A stretch of DNA of 64,000 nt, taken from positions 1,798,001-1,862,000 of the forward strand of contig NZ_CP081495.1 in NCBI RefSeq assembly GCF_025919725.1, read 5' to 3'. The DNA comes from Flavobacterium agricola. GTDB taxonomy: Bacteria > Bacteroidota > Bacteroidia > Flavobacteriales > Flavobacteriaceae. Within the stretch, counting starts at the first letter, position 1. Each line of letters opens with the position of its first letter. Of the stretch, positions 1-8,865 are shown piece by piece. The notes beneath the pieces were generated by a model. It was not told the origin of the DNA. It did not search any database and saw only the letters and a list, made by a program, of their open reading frames with translations. Made by a program: the position numbers and the translations under genes.

Positions 1-1
1 T

Positions 2-742
2 AAATACAGCTATCTGGAAGTGGGTGAAGGAACTACACCAATAATCATTTTACATGGATTAATGGGTGGGTTAAGTAACTTTGATGGTGTAATTGACTAC
101 TTTTCTAAAAAAAATTATAAAATTGTTTTCCCCGAATTACCGCTTTACAACAGTAACATTTTAAAAACCAATGTAAAAGCTTTTGCAAAATATGTAAAAG
201 ACTTTATTGATTTTAAGGGATTTGACAAGGTAATTTTGTTAGGAAACTCATTAGGCGGGCACATAGCCCTTTATCATGCTAAAATTAACCCAGAAAAAAT
301 GGCTGGTTTAATTTTAACCGGTAGCTCGGGCTTATACGAAAGCGCTATGGGTGATAGCTACCCACGACGTGGAGATTACGAGTTTATTAAGAAAAAGGCG
401 CAAGATGTATTTTACGATCCTGCCGTAGCAACTAAAGAAATTGTTGATGATGTTTATGCCACGGTTAACGACCGAATGAAGTTGGTAAAAACCTTAACCA
501 TTGCTAAAAGTGCTATTCGCCACAATATGGCTAAAGATTTACCCGAAATGCAAGTTCCAACTTGTTTAATTTGGGGTAAAAATGATAATGTAACCCCACC
601 AGAGGTTGCAGAAGAATTTAACGAGCTGTTACCCAACTCAACCTTATATTGGATTGATAAATGCGGACACGCAGCCATGATGGAACACCCAGATGAATTT
701 AACGAGATTATGTTCACCTGGTTAAAACAAAATAATTTATAA
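2..742 (+). CDS. alpha/beta fold hydrolase (5' end missing)
   Basis: A serine hydrolase of the alpha/beta fold family with unknown substrate. The reading frame is open to the first base of the window and encodes a KYSYLEVGEG lead-in before the core, so the true start lies upstream; the GTG at 20 is unlikely to be the start. Visible are the HGLMGG oxyanion segment, the nucleophile elbow GNSLGG (Ser about 77 counted from the GTG), an Asp in WGKNDN and the catalytic His in CGHAAMMEHP near the C-terminus. It ends in a terminator whose stem begins inside the stop codon. It precedes engB on the same strand. The family call is firm; the substrate is not known. Confidence 0.85.
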   Translation, partial: KYSYLEVGEGTTPIIILHGLMGGLSNFDGVIDYFSKKNYKIVFPELPLYNSNILKTNVKAFAKYVKDFIDFKGFDKVILLGNSLGGHIALYHAKINPEKMAGLILTGSSGLYESAMGDSYPRRGDYEFIKKKAQDVFYDPAVATKEIVDDVYATVNDRMKLVKTLTIAKSAIRHNMAKDLPEMQVPTCLIWGKNDNVTPPEVAEEFNELLPNSTLYWIDKCGHAAMMEHPDEFNEIMFTWLKQNNL

Positions 743-769
743 AAGTTACAGCTTGCTGTAACTTTTTTA
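741..769 (+). terminator. Rho-independent terminator after the hydrolase
   Basis: The inverted repeat AAAAGTTACAGC / GCTGTAACTTTT is followed by a T run. The left arm starts inside the stop codon of the upstream gene. Confidence 0.75.
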
Positions 770-783
770 TTAAGAATATCTTT

Positions 784-1407
784 ATGAAAGTAAATAAAGC
801 AGAATTTATCATCAGTAATTCTGATGTTAAAAAATGTCCCGCTGAAATATTGCCCGAATATGCTTTTATTGGTCGATCAAACGTTGGTAAATCATCCTTA
901 ATAAATATGTTAACCGGCCGCAAAGCTTTAGCTAAAGTTTCGGGGAAACCGGGTAAAACACAGCTTATTAATCATTTTAAAATAAATGACAATTGGTTTT
1001 TAGTAGATTTACCTGGATACGGCTACGCCAAAGTTTCTAAATCTACCAAAGGTATTTTTCAGAAATTCATTACTGAATATTTTGAGAAAAGAGAACAATT
1101 GGTTTGTGGTTTTGTACTAATTGATGTACGCTTAGAACCGCAGAAAATTGATGTGGAATTTATGAGTTATTTAGGTAATGCAGGCGTTCCGTTCTGTATT
1201 ATTTTCACCAAAGCCGATAAGTTAACCAAAAGTAAAGCCATGCAAAACATCGCAGCTTACAAAAAAGTACTTTTAGCTGGCGATTGGGAAGAATTTCCTA
1301 CTTACTTTTTAACTTCATCAGCATCGGGCGAGGGGCAAGACGAAGTTTTACAGTTTATTAACGATGTAAACACCGATTTCTTTAAAAGTCAAGAAAGTTT
1401 TATATAA
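784..1407 (+). CDS. engB: ribosome biogenesis GTP-binding protein YsxC/EngB
   Basis: A small TRAFAC GTPase needed for late assembly of the large ribosomal subunit in the cytoplasm. The 207 residues match the family length. G1 GRSNVGKSS lies at about residues 30-38, G3 DLPGYG at 75-80, G4 TKAD at 142-145, and an SSASGEG G5-like segment near the C-terminus. It is followed by a symmetric terminator shared with the convergent gldC. The assignment is secure. Confidence 0.95.
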   Translation: MKVNKAEFIISNSDVKKCPAEILPEYAFIGRSNVGKSSLINMLTGRKALAKVSGKPGKTQLINHFKINDNWFLVDLPGYGYAKVSKSTKGIFQKFITEYFEKREQLVCGFVLIDVRLEPQKIDVEFMSYLGNAGVPFCIIFTKADKLTKSKAMQNIAAYKKVLLAGDWEEFPTYFLTSSASGEGQDEVLQFINDVNTDFFKSQESFI

Positions 1408-1410
1408 ATA

Positions 1411-1438
1411 AAAAGCAACCCAATATGGGTTGCTTTTT
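1411..1438. terminator. bidirectional terminator between engB and gldC
   Basis: A perfect 11-bp stem (AAAAGCAACCC / GGGTTGCTTTT) with a 5-nt loop, A-rich on the left and T-rich on the right, so it can serve both convergent genes. Confidence 0.85.
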
Positions 1439-1776
1439 TACTTTTTAAGTAGTTCTAATTTTTCTGCAAAGTAATCACAAAAATCTTTCATGGTTGCAGA
1501 CATTTTTTCATCATCAGTTGCGCGTAAAAACGTATCTGACATGGCTACCAAAGTTTGGTGAAAAAATATTTTCATTTCATCAACTGGCATATCTTTTGTC
1601 CATAAATCAATACGTAAGGTTTCCTTTGCTTTACTATCCCAAACCGACATTAATAGTGCTTTGGTATTTTCGTTTTCTACCCCACCATCTTTTGCAGACC
1701 AAGTTAAGGTTTCTGGTACTCTATTTTCGTCAAGTTCAACTTTTACTTTTATTTCAGATTTAAATGTTTTTGCCAT
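1438..1776 (-). CDS. gldC: gliding motility protein GldC
   Basis: A small soluble protein (112 aa) linked to flavobacterial gliding; its molecular role is not established. The sequence has the GldC pattern: an N-terminal EIKVKVELDENRVPETLTW segment, then ALLMSVWDSKAKETLRIDLW, and a helical tail ending ELLKK. It has no signal peptide. It sits directly behind gldB, the start overlapping the gldB stop by one base (TAATG), which suggests translational coupling. The gldB-gldC pairing is the arrangement known in Flavobacterium johnsoniae. Confidence 0.92.
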   Translation of the reverse strand: MAKTFKSEIKVKVELDENRVPETLTWSAKDGGVENENTKALLMSVWDSKAKETLRIDLWTKDMPVDEMKIFFHQTLVAMSDTFLRATDDEKMSATMKDFCDYFAEKLELLKK

Positions 1777-2750
1777 TATTTTTTAGGTTTGTATTTAGAA
1801 TTTTCAAAAATATCTTTAGGTTCTGTTGTTAACATGGTTTGTAAACTTACATCGTTATGCTGCATGTACGATTTAACAATTTGCCAGCCCAACCAAACAC
1901 CGGTTCTGCCCGGAGATTCTTGATCTATTTCTAGGTAAAATTTAGAAAAAGGTGCTTTACGAACAAAGCGCGCATCTAAACGGCTGTCTGAATCAAAAAG
2001 CAATTTTTTATCAACCAAATAACTCCAAATTTCAGATTCGTTTTCTTGGCACCAAACAATTTGCTCGGGCGTATAATTCATTTTTTCAGCATCGGTTGTG
2101 TAAGACAGCAATGCATCTTTTAAATATAAAATTTTACCTTGCTGAATCATGTTTGCCAACAAACTTTTATCACTTGTTGGAGCAATTACGGTATAAGCAA
2201 ACTTTGTTGCCATATCTTGCGCCATTTGATCAGCATTGTATTCTGAACGCAAATATTGAGGAAAATCGGTATAATATTTATGATCTTGCCCTAAATAAGT
2301 TTCTAAGGTTATTATGGCTAAAGAATCGGTGTAAATAGCACCAAAATCTTTTTCCATATCACCCACAACTGTTATAAGCTGGTTGGGAACCTGTTTTTCA
2401 GGAAAATGGAATTTAATGGCTTTAAACAAAAACGCAACATCATTAAACTTATCGTTTGTAGGAAAGTTGGTTTGTACTTCCTGATAAACTTCTTGCCATA
2501 AAGAATCGTTACGTTTGCCTAAAAATTCAGCCGGATCCATTTCTCCAGGAAAGAAAAACGGATATTTAGCCATCATTTGATCTAAATCGTTTATATCGAA
2601 TTCAAAATATTCTTTATCAAAACGGGAAATAGCAGTTTCGTGATCAATAGCCGAAATTTTGTCGTAATCTGCATCTACAACTTTTGGTTTATCTTTACAG
2701 GCAACAAAAAACAAAGAAAGCAGAAAACTTGTAAATAATATTTTTCTCAT
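1776..2750 (-). CDS. gldB: gliding motility lipoprotein GldB
   Basis: A cell-envelope lipoprotein required for gliding in F. johnsoniae and associated with the GldKLMN / type IX secretion apparatus. At 324 aa it has the family length. The N-terminus has a lipoprotein signal with lipobox FVAC (lipid-modified Cys18), followed by DKPKV. It forms an operon with gldC downstream (one-base overlap). A TATATTTG -7 box lies upstream at 2797-2804 on the minus strand. nadE is divergent. Confidence 0.92.
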   Translation of the reverse strand: MRKILFTSFLLSLFFVACKDKPKVVDADYDKISAIDHETAISRFDKEYFEFDINDLDQMMAKYPFFFPGEMDPAEFLGKRNDSLWQEVYQEVQTNFPTNDKFNDVAFLFKAIKFHFPEKQVPNQLITVVGDMEKDFGAIYTDSLAIITLETYLGQDHKYYTDFPQYLRSEYNADQMAQDMATKFAYTVIAPTSDKSLLANMIQQGKILYLKDALLSYTTDAEKMNYTPEQIVWCQENESEIWSYLVDKKLLFDSDSRLDARFVRKAPFSKFYLEIDQESPGRTGVWLGWQIVKSYMQHNDVSLQTMLTTEPKDIFENSKYKPKK

Positions 2751-2796
2751 TTAAATAAAAAATTTATTTGCGTAAATTTATGCACGCGGTGTTGTG

Positions 2797-2804
2797 CAAA
2801 TATA
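2797..2804 (-). promoter_or_regulatory. -7 promoter box for gldB-gldC
   Basis: TATATTTG on the minus strand matches the Bacteroidota TAnnTTTG -7 consensus, about 45 nt before the gldB start. No clear TTTG -33 element is visible. Confidence 0.45.
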
Positions 2805-2842
2805 CAATTACCAAACTATTAAAATTACTAATTAAAAGATAA

Positions 2843-3643
2843 ATGGAGCAAGCAAAAAAATTTAATGCCCAAGCTGTAAACCAACACATTGTAAATTGGT
2901 TAAAAAATTATGCAACTAAAGCTAGGGTTAACGGATTTGTTGTTGGTATTTCTGGCGGAATTGATTCGGCCCTAACCTCAACCTTATGTGCACAAACAGA
3001 ATTGCCAACTTTGTGCGTAGAAATGCCCATTCATCAGGCAGCGAGCCAAGTTTTACGTGGTGAAGAACATATTCAGTTTTTACTGAATAAATTCCCGAAC
3101 GTTTCGCGTGCAAAAGCCGATTTAACACAAAGCTACGACGTTTTAGCCCAAAGCTTGCCTACAACAGCTAATGTAGAAAAACTTAACTTAACTTTGGCCA
3201 ACACGCGCGCACGTTTGCGCATGACAACTTTATATTATTATGCCGGTATTCATGGCTATTTGGTGGTTGGCACCGGTAATAAGATAGAAGATTTTGGTGT
3301 CGGATTTTTTACAAAATACGGCGATGGCGGTGTAGATATTTCTCCAATTGCTGATTTAATGAAATCGGAAGTTAGATTACTTTCTGAATATTTAGGCGTA
3401 ACTGCAAACATTATAACAGCTAAACCAACTGATGGATTATTTGGTGATGACCGAAGTGATGAAGATCAATTAGGTGCTAATTATGATGAATTAGAAGAAG
3501 CCATGCTTGCACATGAAATGGGCAAAACAGCAGCCGATTTTGAAGGCCGAAAACAAGTAGTTTTTAAAATTTACGAACGTTTAAATCGCATCAACCAACA
3601 TAAAATGACTCCTATTCCGATATGCGAGTTAAAAACATTATAA
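2843..3643 (+). CDS. nadE: NAD(+) synthase
   Basis: Amidates nicotinic acid adenine dinucleotide to NAD, the last step of NAD synthesis. The 266 aa correspond to the short form without a fused nitrilase domain, so it is expected to use ammonia. The ATP-pyrophosphatase P-loop SGGIDS is at residues 37-42. The segment GTGNKIEDFGVGFFTKYGDGG and the C-terminal DRSDEDQLG are characteristic of NadE. It is divergent from gldB. Confidence 0.95.
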   Translation: MEQAKKFNAQAVNQHIVNWLKNYATKARVNGFVVGISGGIDSALTSTLCAQTELPTLCVEMPIHQAASQVLRGEEHIQFLLNKFPNVSRAKADLTQSYDVLAQSLPTTANVEKLNLTLANTRARLRMTTLYYYAGIHGYLVVGTGNKIEDFGVGFFTKYGDGGVDISPIADLMKSEVRLLSEYLGVTANIITAKPTDGLFGDDRSDEDQLGANYDELEEAMLAHEMGKTAADFEGRKQVVFKIYERLNRINQHKMTPIPICELKTL

Positions 3644-3723
3644 AGTAATTTGCTACAATATTATAAATAATATCGCGTTAATCATTTTGAAAGCTGAATA
3701 AAAATAACCAAAATTATTACAAA

Positions 3724-4356
3724 ATGATAAAACTTTGTATTGCAGATAACCAACCTGTAACTCATTTTGGGTTAGAGGCCTACTTTAAAAAAAATGAAAA
3801 GATTGTGATTACGCAAAACGTTTCTAACTTAGAACAGTTAGACGAAACGTTACGTAAAAAATCAATAGATGTATGTGTGATAGATTTAGAGTTAGAAGGT
3901 TTAACTTCGATAAATTACATCAAGGCCATATCATCAGAAAATCCTTCTATCAAATTTTTAGTTTTTTCTAACTTAGCTGAGCAAATTTATGCTTTTAACG
4001 CCTACAAAAGCGGAGTTAAAGGTTATGTATTAAAAAAGGAAAAACTACAAGTTTTAGAAGATGCGATTTATAAAGTAAACGACGATAAAATTGTTTTTAG
4101 CGATTTAATTAAAAAACAAATTGAATTAAATAGCCGTGGTAAAAAGGCTGACCGTTTACACCGCAAATTATCTTCAAGAGAAATTGAAGTTTTACGCTAT
4201 TTAAGCGAAGGCAAAAAAAACAAAGAAATTGCTGAACTTTTAGAGCTTAACGAAAAAACAATTAGTACGTATAAATTACGCTTATTAACTAAATTACATG
4301 TTACCAGCTTAGTAGATTTAATTGATAAAGCGCGTAACTTAGAAATTGTAAACTAA
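3724..4356 (+). CDS. LuxR/NarL-type response regulator
   Basis: A DNA-binding two-component response regulator of 210 aa. The receiver domain (about 1-120) keeps Asp8, the phospho-acceptor Asp54 in VIDLELEG, and the conserved Lys in YVLKK. The NarL/LuxR helix-turn-helix (about 145-205) shows LSSREIEVLRYLSEG, then NKEIAELLELNEKTISTYK. No histidine kinase is adjacent, so it is an orphan here. Its last four bases overlap the convergent dnaG stop. The signal and target genes are unknown. Confidence 0.88.
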   Translation: MIKLCIADNQPVTHFGLEAYFKKNEKIVITQNVSNLEQLDETLRKKSIDVCVIDLELEGLTSINYIKAISSENPSIKFLVFSNLAEQIYAFNAYKSGVKGYVLKKEKLQVLEDAIYKVNDDKIVFSDLIKKQIELNSRGKKADRLHRKLSSREIEVLRYLSEGKKNKEIAELLELNEKTISTYKLRLLTKLHVTSLVDLIDKARNLEIVN

Positions 4357-6362
4357 TTGTTGTACACCACATACACGCGATTTAGTTTTCTAGAAAGCGT
4401 GGTTTTTAGTAAGTTGAAATCTTGAATTTGATGTTTTACATCGTCCGTAATTTCAGTTTCCTTATCTGTTATGGATTGAAATAAATCAGTAACCATTTTG
4501 GCCATCCAAACCCAATTTAACGTTAACATAGTTTCGGTTACATATTGGTTAATGGTCATTTCTTTAGTTTTTACATCAATCATCTTTTTATTCCAATCGT
4601 GCAAAATATTGGCATGATTTTCAAAAGAAATATTACTAACGATTTGAGCAATTTCGGGTTCTTGCGTTAATAAAAAGGTTGCCACATCAAACGTGGTTGC
4701 CCCATTATTTTCAAGAGTTCTAAAATGCTCAATCAGTCGGTAATATATGGTTTTGTAGGTTGGATTGGTAAATTCAATCACATCCTTATCGTATTCAAAA
4801 TACAAATTAACTTTGTTGTAAACTTTTCTTTTTACTTTTACAACCGCTTCTTCATAATCGCCGTTTTCTAAAAGCACATAATTTTCTTCGGTAAATACCT
4901 CATCGGTAAATCCGTGGTTAATTAATATATCTAAGATGCGGTATTCTAAATCTTGAATAATTTCTTGGTTTTGCAGACCTTTTACCGTATCGGTATTTTT
5001 TACAACTTCAAACGTTTTTTGGCGCTCTTCTTCAATTAACTTTTTATTGGCTTTGCTAATATCAACCGCCACAATTTGCGCTAACGAGTTGTAAATAACT
5101 TGTTCCGAAACATCCATAATTTTAGCACATTCCTGCACATAAACTTCTCGCTTAATAGCGTTCGGAATTTTAGAAATGCTCACAATCATATCGTTTATTA
5201 AATTGGCCTTTTTAATAGGATCGTTTTGCGATTCTTCCATTAAAAGCTTTGCCTTAAACTGAATAAAATCGGTGCTATTGGTTTCTAAATAATGCTTTAG
5301 TTCTTCGTTTGATGTTTTTTTGGCAAAGCTGTCAGGATCTTCTCCTTCCGGAAAAGTACAAACGCGCACATTCATGCCTTGCTCTAAAATTAAATCAATA
5401 CCGCGAATAGATGCACGCAAACCAGCCGCATCACCATCGTACAAAACGGTAACGTTATCGGTTAATCTGTTTATTAATCGAATTTGATCTGGAGTTAAAG
5501 CGGTACCTGATGAGGCAACAACGTTCTCAATTCCCGATTGGTTAAACTGAATTACATCGGTATATCCTTCTACCAAATAACAATTTTGAAGTTTAGAAAT
5601 GGCTTGTTTTGCCTGATAAATACCGTATAGAATTTTACTTTTATGATAAATATCTGATTCGGGCGAATTTAAATATTTAGCTGCTTTTTTATCAGAAGTT
5701 AAAATACGCCCACCAAAACCTAAAACACGGCCCGAAAAGGAATGAATAGGGAACATTACTCGGCCTTTAAATCGATCGAATTTTTTATCGTCTTTAACAA
5801 TGGTTAACCCCGATTTATCCAGATATTCTAAAGAATATCCGTTAGCAAGCGCCTGATTGGTAAATGCATCCCATGAATCGGGCGAATAACCCAAATCGAA
5901 TTTTTTAATGGTTTCGTCAGTAAAACCACGTTCTTTAAAGTACGACAAACCAATTGCTTTACCTTCTTCGGTGTTTTGCAAAACATCGTGAAAATAGGTT
6001 TTCGCATATTCCGAAACCAAATACAAACTTTCGCGTTCGTTTGCTTTTTCGGTTTCTTCGTTGGTTTGCTTAATTTCTTCTATTTCTATATTGTATTTTT
6101 TTGCCAAGTAACGTAAAGCTTCTGGGTACGTAAAATGTTCGTGCTCCATGATAAACGAAATGGCATTTCCGCCCTTGCCCGAACTAAAATCTTTCCAGAT
6201 TTGTTTTACGGGCGAAACCATAAACGACGGAGATTTTTCATTAGAAAAAGGGCTTAATCCTTTTAGATTACTTCCTGACTTTTTTAAATGAACAAAATCG
6301 CCGATAACTTCTTCAACTCGCGTTGCATCAAAAATTTTATCTATGGTAGTTTGTGAAATCAT
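4353..6362 (-). CDS. dnaG: DNA primase
   Basis: Makes RNA primers at the replication fork. The start is placed at the ATG opening MISQTTIDKIFD (669 aa): the ATG 36 bases upstream lies on the far side of a TATTTTTG promoter box. The TOPRIM domain shows EGYTD at about 265-269 and DGDAAG at 309-314. The N-terminal zinc-finger fold is recognisable (NEKSPSFMVSP, GKGGNAISF), but all four zinc ligands are replaced: Ser37, Ser40, Asp58 and Ser61 sit where Cys, His, Cys, Cys are expected. The frame is intact, so this is a real property of the protein. Confidence 0.95.
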   Translation of the reverse strand: MISQTTIDKIFDATRVEEVIGDFVHLKKSGSNLKGLSPFSNEKSPSFMVSPVKQIWKDFSSGKGGNAISFIMEHEHFTYPEALRYLAKKYNIEIEEIKQTNEETEKANERESLYLVSEYAKTYFHDVLQNTEEGKAIGLSYFKERGFTDETIKKFDLGYSPDSWDAFTNQALANGYSLEYLDKSGLTIVKDDKKFDRFKGRVMFPIHSFSGRVLGFGGRILTSDKKAAKYLNSPESDIYHKSKILYGIYQAKQAISKLQNCYLVEGYTDVIQFNQSGIENVVASSGTALTPDQIRLINRLTDNVTVLYDGDAAGLRASIRGIDLILEQGMNVRVCTFPEGEDPDSFAKKTSNEELKHYLETNSTDFIQFKAKLLMEESQNDPIKKANLINDMIVSISKIPNAIKREVYVQECAKIMDVSEQVIYNSLAQIVAVDISKANKKLIEEERQKTFEVVKNTDTVKGLQNQEIIQDLEYRILDILINHGFTDEVFTEENYVLLENGDYEEAVVKVKRKVYNKVNLYFEYDKDVIEFTNPTYKTIYYRLIEHFRTLENNGATTFDVATFLLTQEPEIAQIVSNISFENHANILHDWNKKMIDVKTKEMTINQYVTETMLTLNWVWMAKMVTDLFQSITDKETEITDDVKHQIQDFNLLKTTLSRKLNRVYVVYNN

Positions 6363-6385
6363 TTTATACAATAGTTTGTCCCTAA

Positions 6386-6393
6386 CAAAAATA
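6386..6393 (-). promoter_or_regulatory. -7 promoter box for dnaG
   Basis: TATTTTTG on the minus strand fits TAnnTTTG. It lies 23 nt before the chosen ATG and downstream of the alternative ATG at 6398, which decides the dnaG start. Confidence 0.5.
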
Positions 6394-6450
6394 CGCATTG
6401 TTAGCCAATAAAGATAAAAAAACGAATCTTAAAAAAGATTTGTTTACTTT

Positions 6451-7542
6451 TTAATTGAAATCAAAACGCAGTCCGGCAGAAATTAAATTTACATCGGTTG
6501 GTTGTTTTTTAAACAATGGATTTAAATTGTATTTAACGTAAAAGCTGGTTTGTTTATAGCCCACATAAGCACTTAAGCCGTATATAAACTTTTCAACATT
6601 ATAACTTGACGAGAATTTTTCTTTATAGCTTTTACCATCTTCTCGGTATTTAAACTTTTGTAACGTTTGTAAATGAGTACCAAAAAAACCTCCAATTCCG
6701 AATCGGAACGCTTGATGCGAAGCAAATACATTTTTTTGTAATTTTTCAGAAAAACGTTTTTTAGTAAAATCAAACTCCAAATGCAACGGAACAACTAAAG
6801 TTGTATTTCTAAACATATTTTTTTTGTAGTTGATTCCTGTTGGTTCTAAACTAAAAATACCATTATCATCGCGCACAAAAACATAATTATTACGCGGGCT
6901 TAATTTATCAAACATAAAACTAAACCCATATTTAAAATGCAATAAGGGCGAATTTTTACTTAAGCGCGTATTGTACGTATATCCCAGCTCGTAAAACATA
7001 GATCGTAAAGGCGTAAAATCGCCGTTTTTTAAATCACCATTTTCTAGCAAGCTATTTACCCCAAAAGCAAAAACCAATTGTGAGGTTGTACGTTTTTCAG
7101 AACGATCTTTTTTATTGTGTTTGCTTGAGCTGTAAACAAATTTGGGCGAATGCTCGGCCAAACGATCCATAAAATCAGGCTCTTCTTCTACAACAACAAT
7201 TTCTACCGGCTGTTGGTTGTTAATAAGCTCGGTTACACGGCGCTTAATTTCGTTATCAATTAAATGTTGACTGCTAGCTACAGAAACTTTTATTTGGTGC
7301 GAATAATGCTGCGCTAACGAATCTTTTTTATACTGCGCTTGTTGCGGCGTTATTTGCTTTGCATCTTCTAAAGCCCAAATGGCATCTACCCCATTTTTTA
7401 AAGAATCTTTGTATTGTACAACTTGCAATTCTATAAGCTGAAGTTGTTGTTGTACCGAACTTTGTAAAGGTGAATTTTGTGCAAATGCTTTACCAAGCAT
7501 TACAAGCACAAGGCCAGTGGCCCATAAAATAATTTTAAACAT
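6451..7542 (-). CDS. outer-membrane beta-barrel protein, function unknown
   Basis: A 363-aa exported protein. The signal peptide (FKIILWATGLVLVML then GKAFAQ) is followed by a Gln-rich helical region (about 25-130) containing a VVVEEEPDFMDRL segment. The C-terminal two thirds alternates aromatic and polar residues like outer-membrane strands and ends ISAGLRFDFN, a typical barrel terminus. It is the last gene of the sigma factor / membrane protein operon (27-nt gap to the gene before). No specific function can be assigned; the barrel is inferred from pattern only. Confidence 0.65.
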   Translation of the reverse strand: MFKIILWATGLVLVMLGKAFAQNSPLQSSVQQQLQLIELQVVQYKDSLKNGVDAIWALEDAKQITPQQAQYKKDSLAQHYSHQIKVSVASSQHLIDNEIKRRVTELINNQQPVEIVVVEEEPDFMDRLAEHSPKFVYSSSKHNKKDRSEKRTTSQLVFAFGVNSLLENGDLKNGDFTPLRSMFYELGYTYNTRLSKNSPLLHFKYGFSFMFDKLSPRNNYVFVRDDNGIFSLEPTGINYKKNMFRNTTLVVPLHLEFDFTKKRFSEKLQKNVFASHQAFRFGIGGFFGTHLQTLQKFKYREDGKSYKEKFSSSYNVEKFIYGLSAYVGYKQTSFYVKYNLNPLFKKQPTDVNLISAGLRFDFN

Positions 7543-7569
7543 AACTATTTGTTTTTTGATTGATGATTT

Positions 7570-8211
7570 TTATTCGTAATTGCGATTGCTAATTGCCATT
7601 CTAATTTTCTGGAACTTGCCTTCTTTCTTACTTAATTCAGTATTTGCTTTTTCAAAATTAAGTTCACGTTCGGTTTGTTTTAACAACATTTTAGGCGAAA
7701 CATCAACTTCAAAATTCTGTTTATTTTCCCATTCTATTTGTAACGTTCCGGTAGCATAATGCGTTTCTGACTTTATAACCGAATCGGGAATTACATAATT
7801 TTCTGTTTCTGCAACAATTATATTTTTATCCGCGTTACTATTTTTTGGACTGGCAATTTGAGTTGCTGGTAAAAGGTTTATGTTCACATCCTGATCTAAT
7901 TCATCAGGTAAAAACGGTTGCGCAACTGAATCAACTTCAACTAAAACAACAGGCTTATTTTCAGATTCGTTCTCAGATTTATTAGAATCTAATAAGTAAA
8001 GCGCGAACCCAAAACCTAAAGCAAAAACAGCAGCTAAAGACAAATACCTTTTCCATACAATATTTTTGGTTGCTTGATTAACTAGCTCAGGTTCGCTAGG
8101 CAAAGCTTTATCTAACATGCTCGCTAAATGTTGCCAAGATTGAGCACTAGGTTCAATTCGTTGCTCGTTGGCAAGTTCTTTTATTTTTTTATCTAGCGGT
8201 TCCATGTTCAT
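7570..8211 (-). CDS. single-pass membrane protein, probable anti-sigma factor
   Basis: A 213-aa protein with a cytoplasmic N-terminus (LDKKIKELANEQRIEPSAQSW, reminiscent of anti-sigma N-termini), one membrane segment at about 57-74 (SLAAVFALGFGFALYLL), and a charged extracytoplasmic C-terminal part. It overlaps the ECF sigma gene by 23 bp, as cognate anti-sigma genes often do. The role comes from position and topology; no conserved zinc-binding anti-sigma motif is seen. The ATG two codons in is an equally good start. Confidence 0.6.
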   Translation of the reverse strand: MNMEPLDKKIKELANEQRIEPSAQSWQHLASMLDKALPSEPELVNQATKNIVWKRYLSLAAVFALGFGFALYLLDSNKSENESENKPVVLVEVDSVAQPFLPDELDQDVNINLLPATQIASPKNSNADKNIIVAETENYVIPDSVIKSETHYATGTLQIEWENKQNFEVDVSPKMLLKQTERELNFEKANTELSKKEGKFQKIRMAISNRNYE

Positions 8212-8752
8212 TTGTTTTTAATTGTTGTAAAGCTTTTTGAATGTATGTTTTAGCGTAAGCTAATTGCGATTTCGAGGTTCCTTCGGAAATTTGCAAGCGC
8301 GTAGCAATTTCATGATGTTTGTAACCTTCTATCACAAAAAGATTAAAAATCATTTTACAACCTTCGGGCAAATCGTTAACAAGCAATAATATTTGTTCGG
8401 CATCATGGGTTAACTCGGTTTCCTCAGTTATAAAATCGTGTTCGGCAATTGTTACAAATTCTAATTGTTTAATTTGTTTACGATGCGCATCAATACATTC
8501 ATGAACCACGATGCGCCGAATCCAGCCTTCAAAACTTCCTTGGTCATTATATTGCGTTATGTTTACAAAAACTTTTAAAAAAGCTTGAAGCAAAACATCT
8601 TCTGCCAAAAAAACATCTTTAAAATACCTACGGCAAATAGCCAGCATTTTAGGAGCATATTTGTTGTAAATAGCTTGCTGAGCCAACCTATTATTAGCTT
8701 TTGCCTGAACAATTAGTTCTTGTTCTTTAGGATGTAAAACAACAATTTTCAT
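8189..8752 (-). CDS. ECF-type RNA polymerase sigma factor
   Basis: A sigma-70 family extracytoplasmic-function sigma factor of 187 aa. Region 2 (about 29-95) reads YNKYAPKMLAICRRYFKD, then AEDVLLQAFLKVF, then GSFEGWIRRIVVHECID. Region 4 (about 130-180) contains LPEGCKMIFNLFVIEGYKHHEIA and the recognition helix ISEGTSKSQLAYAK. It is first in a three-gene operon with the probable anti-sigma and an outer-membrane protein, which suggests a local envelope-responsive circuit. Confidence 0.9.
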   Translation of the reverse strand: MKIVVLHPKEQELIVQAKANNRLAQQAIYNKYAPKMLAICRRYFKDVFLAEDVLLQAFLKVFVNITQYNDQGSFEGWIRRIVVHECIDAHRKQIKQLEFVTIAEHDFITEETELTHDAEQILLLVNDLPEGCKMIFNLFVIEGYKHHEIATRLQISEGTSKSQLAYAKTYIQKALQQLKTNEHGTAR

Positions 8753-8832
8753 AAATAGTAGGTTGGTTTATTAGGATAGACGAAAATTACGATAAAAAGG
8801 TTGGAAAGTTTTTTAAAAATATTGATATAAAT

Positions 8833-8863
8833 AAAAAAGCAACTGATAATCAGTTGCTTTTTT
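8833..8863. terminator. terminator after the polyprenyl synthase
   Basis: A perfect 13-bp stem (AAAAAAGCAACTG / CAGTTGCTTTTTT) with a 5-nt loop. It lies just beyond the stop of the minus-strand polyprenyl synthase gene. Confidence 0.85.
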
Positions 8864-8865
8864 AT

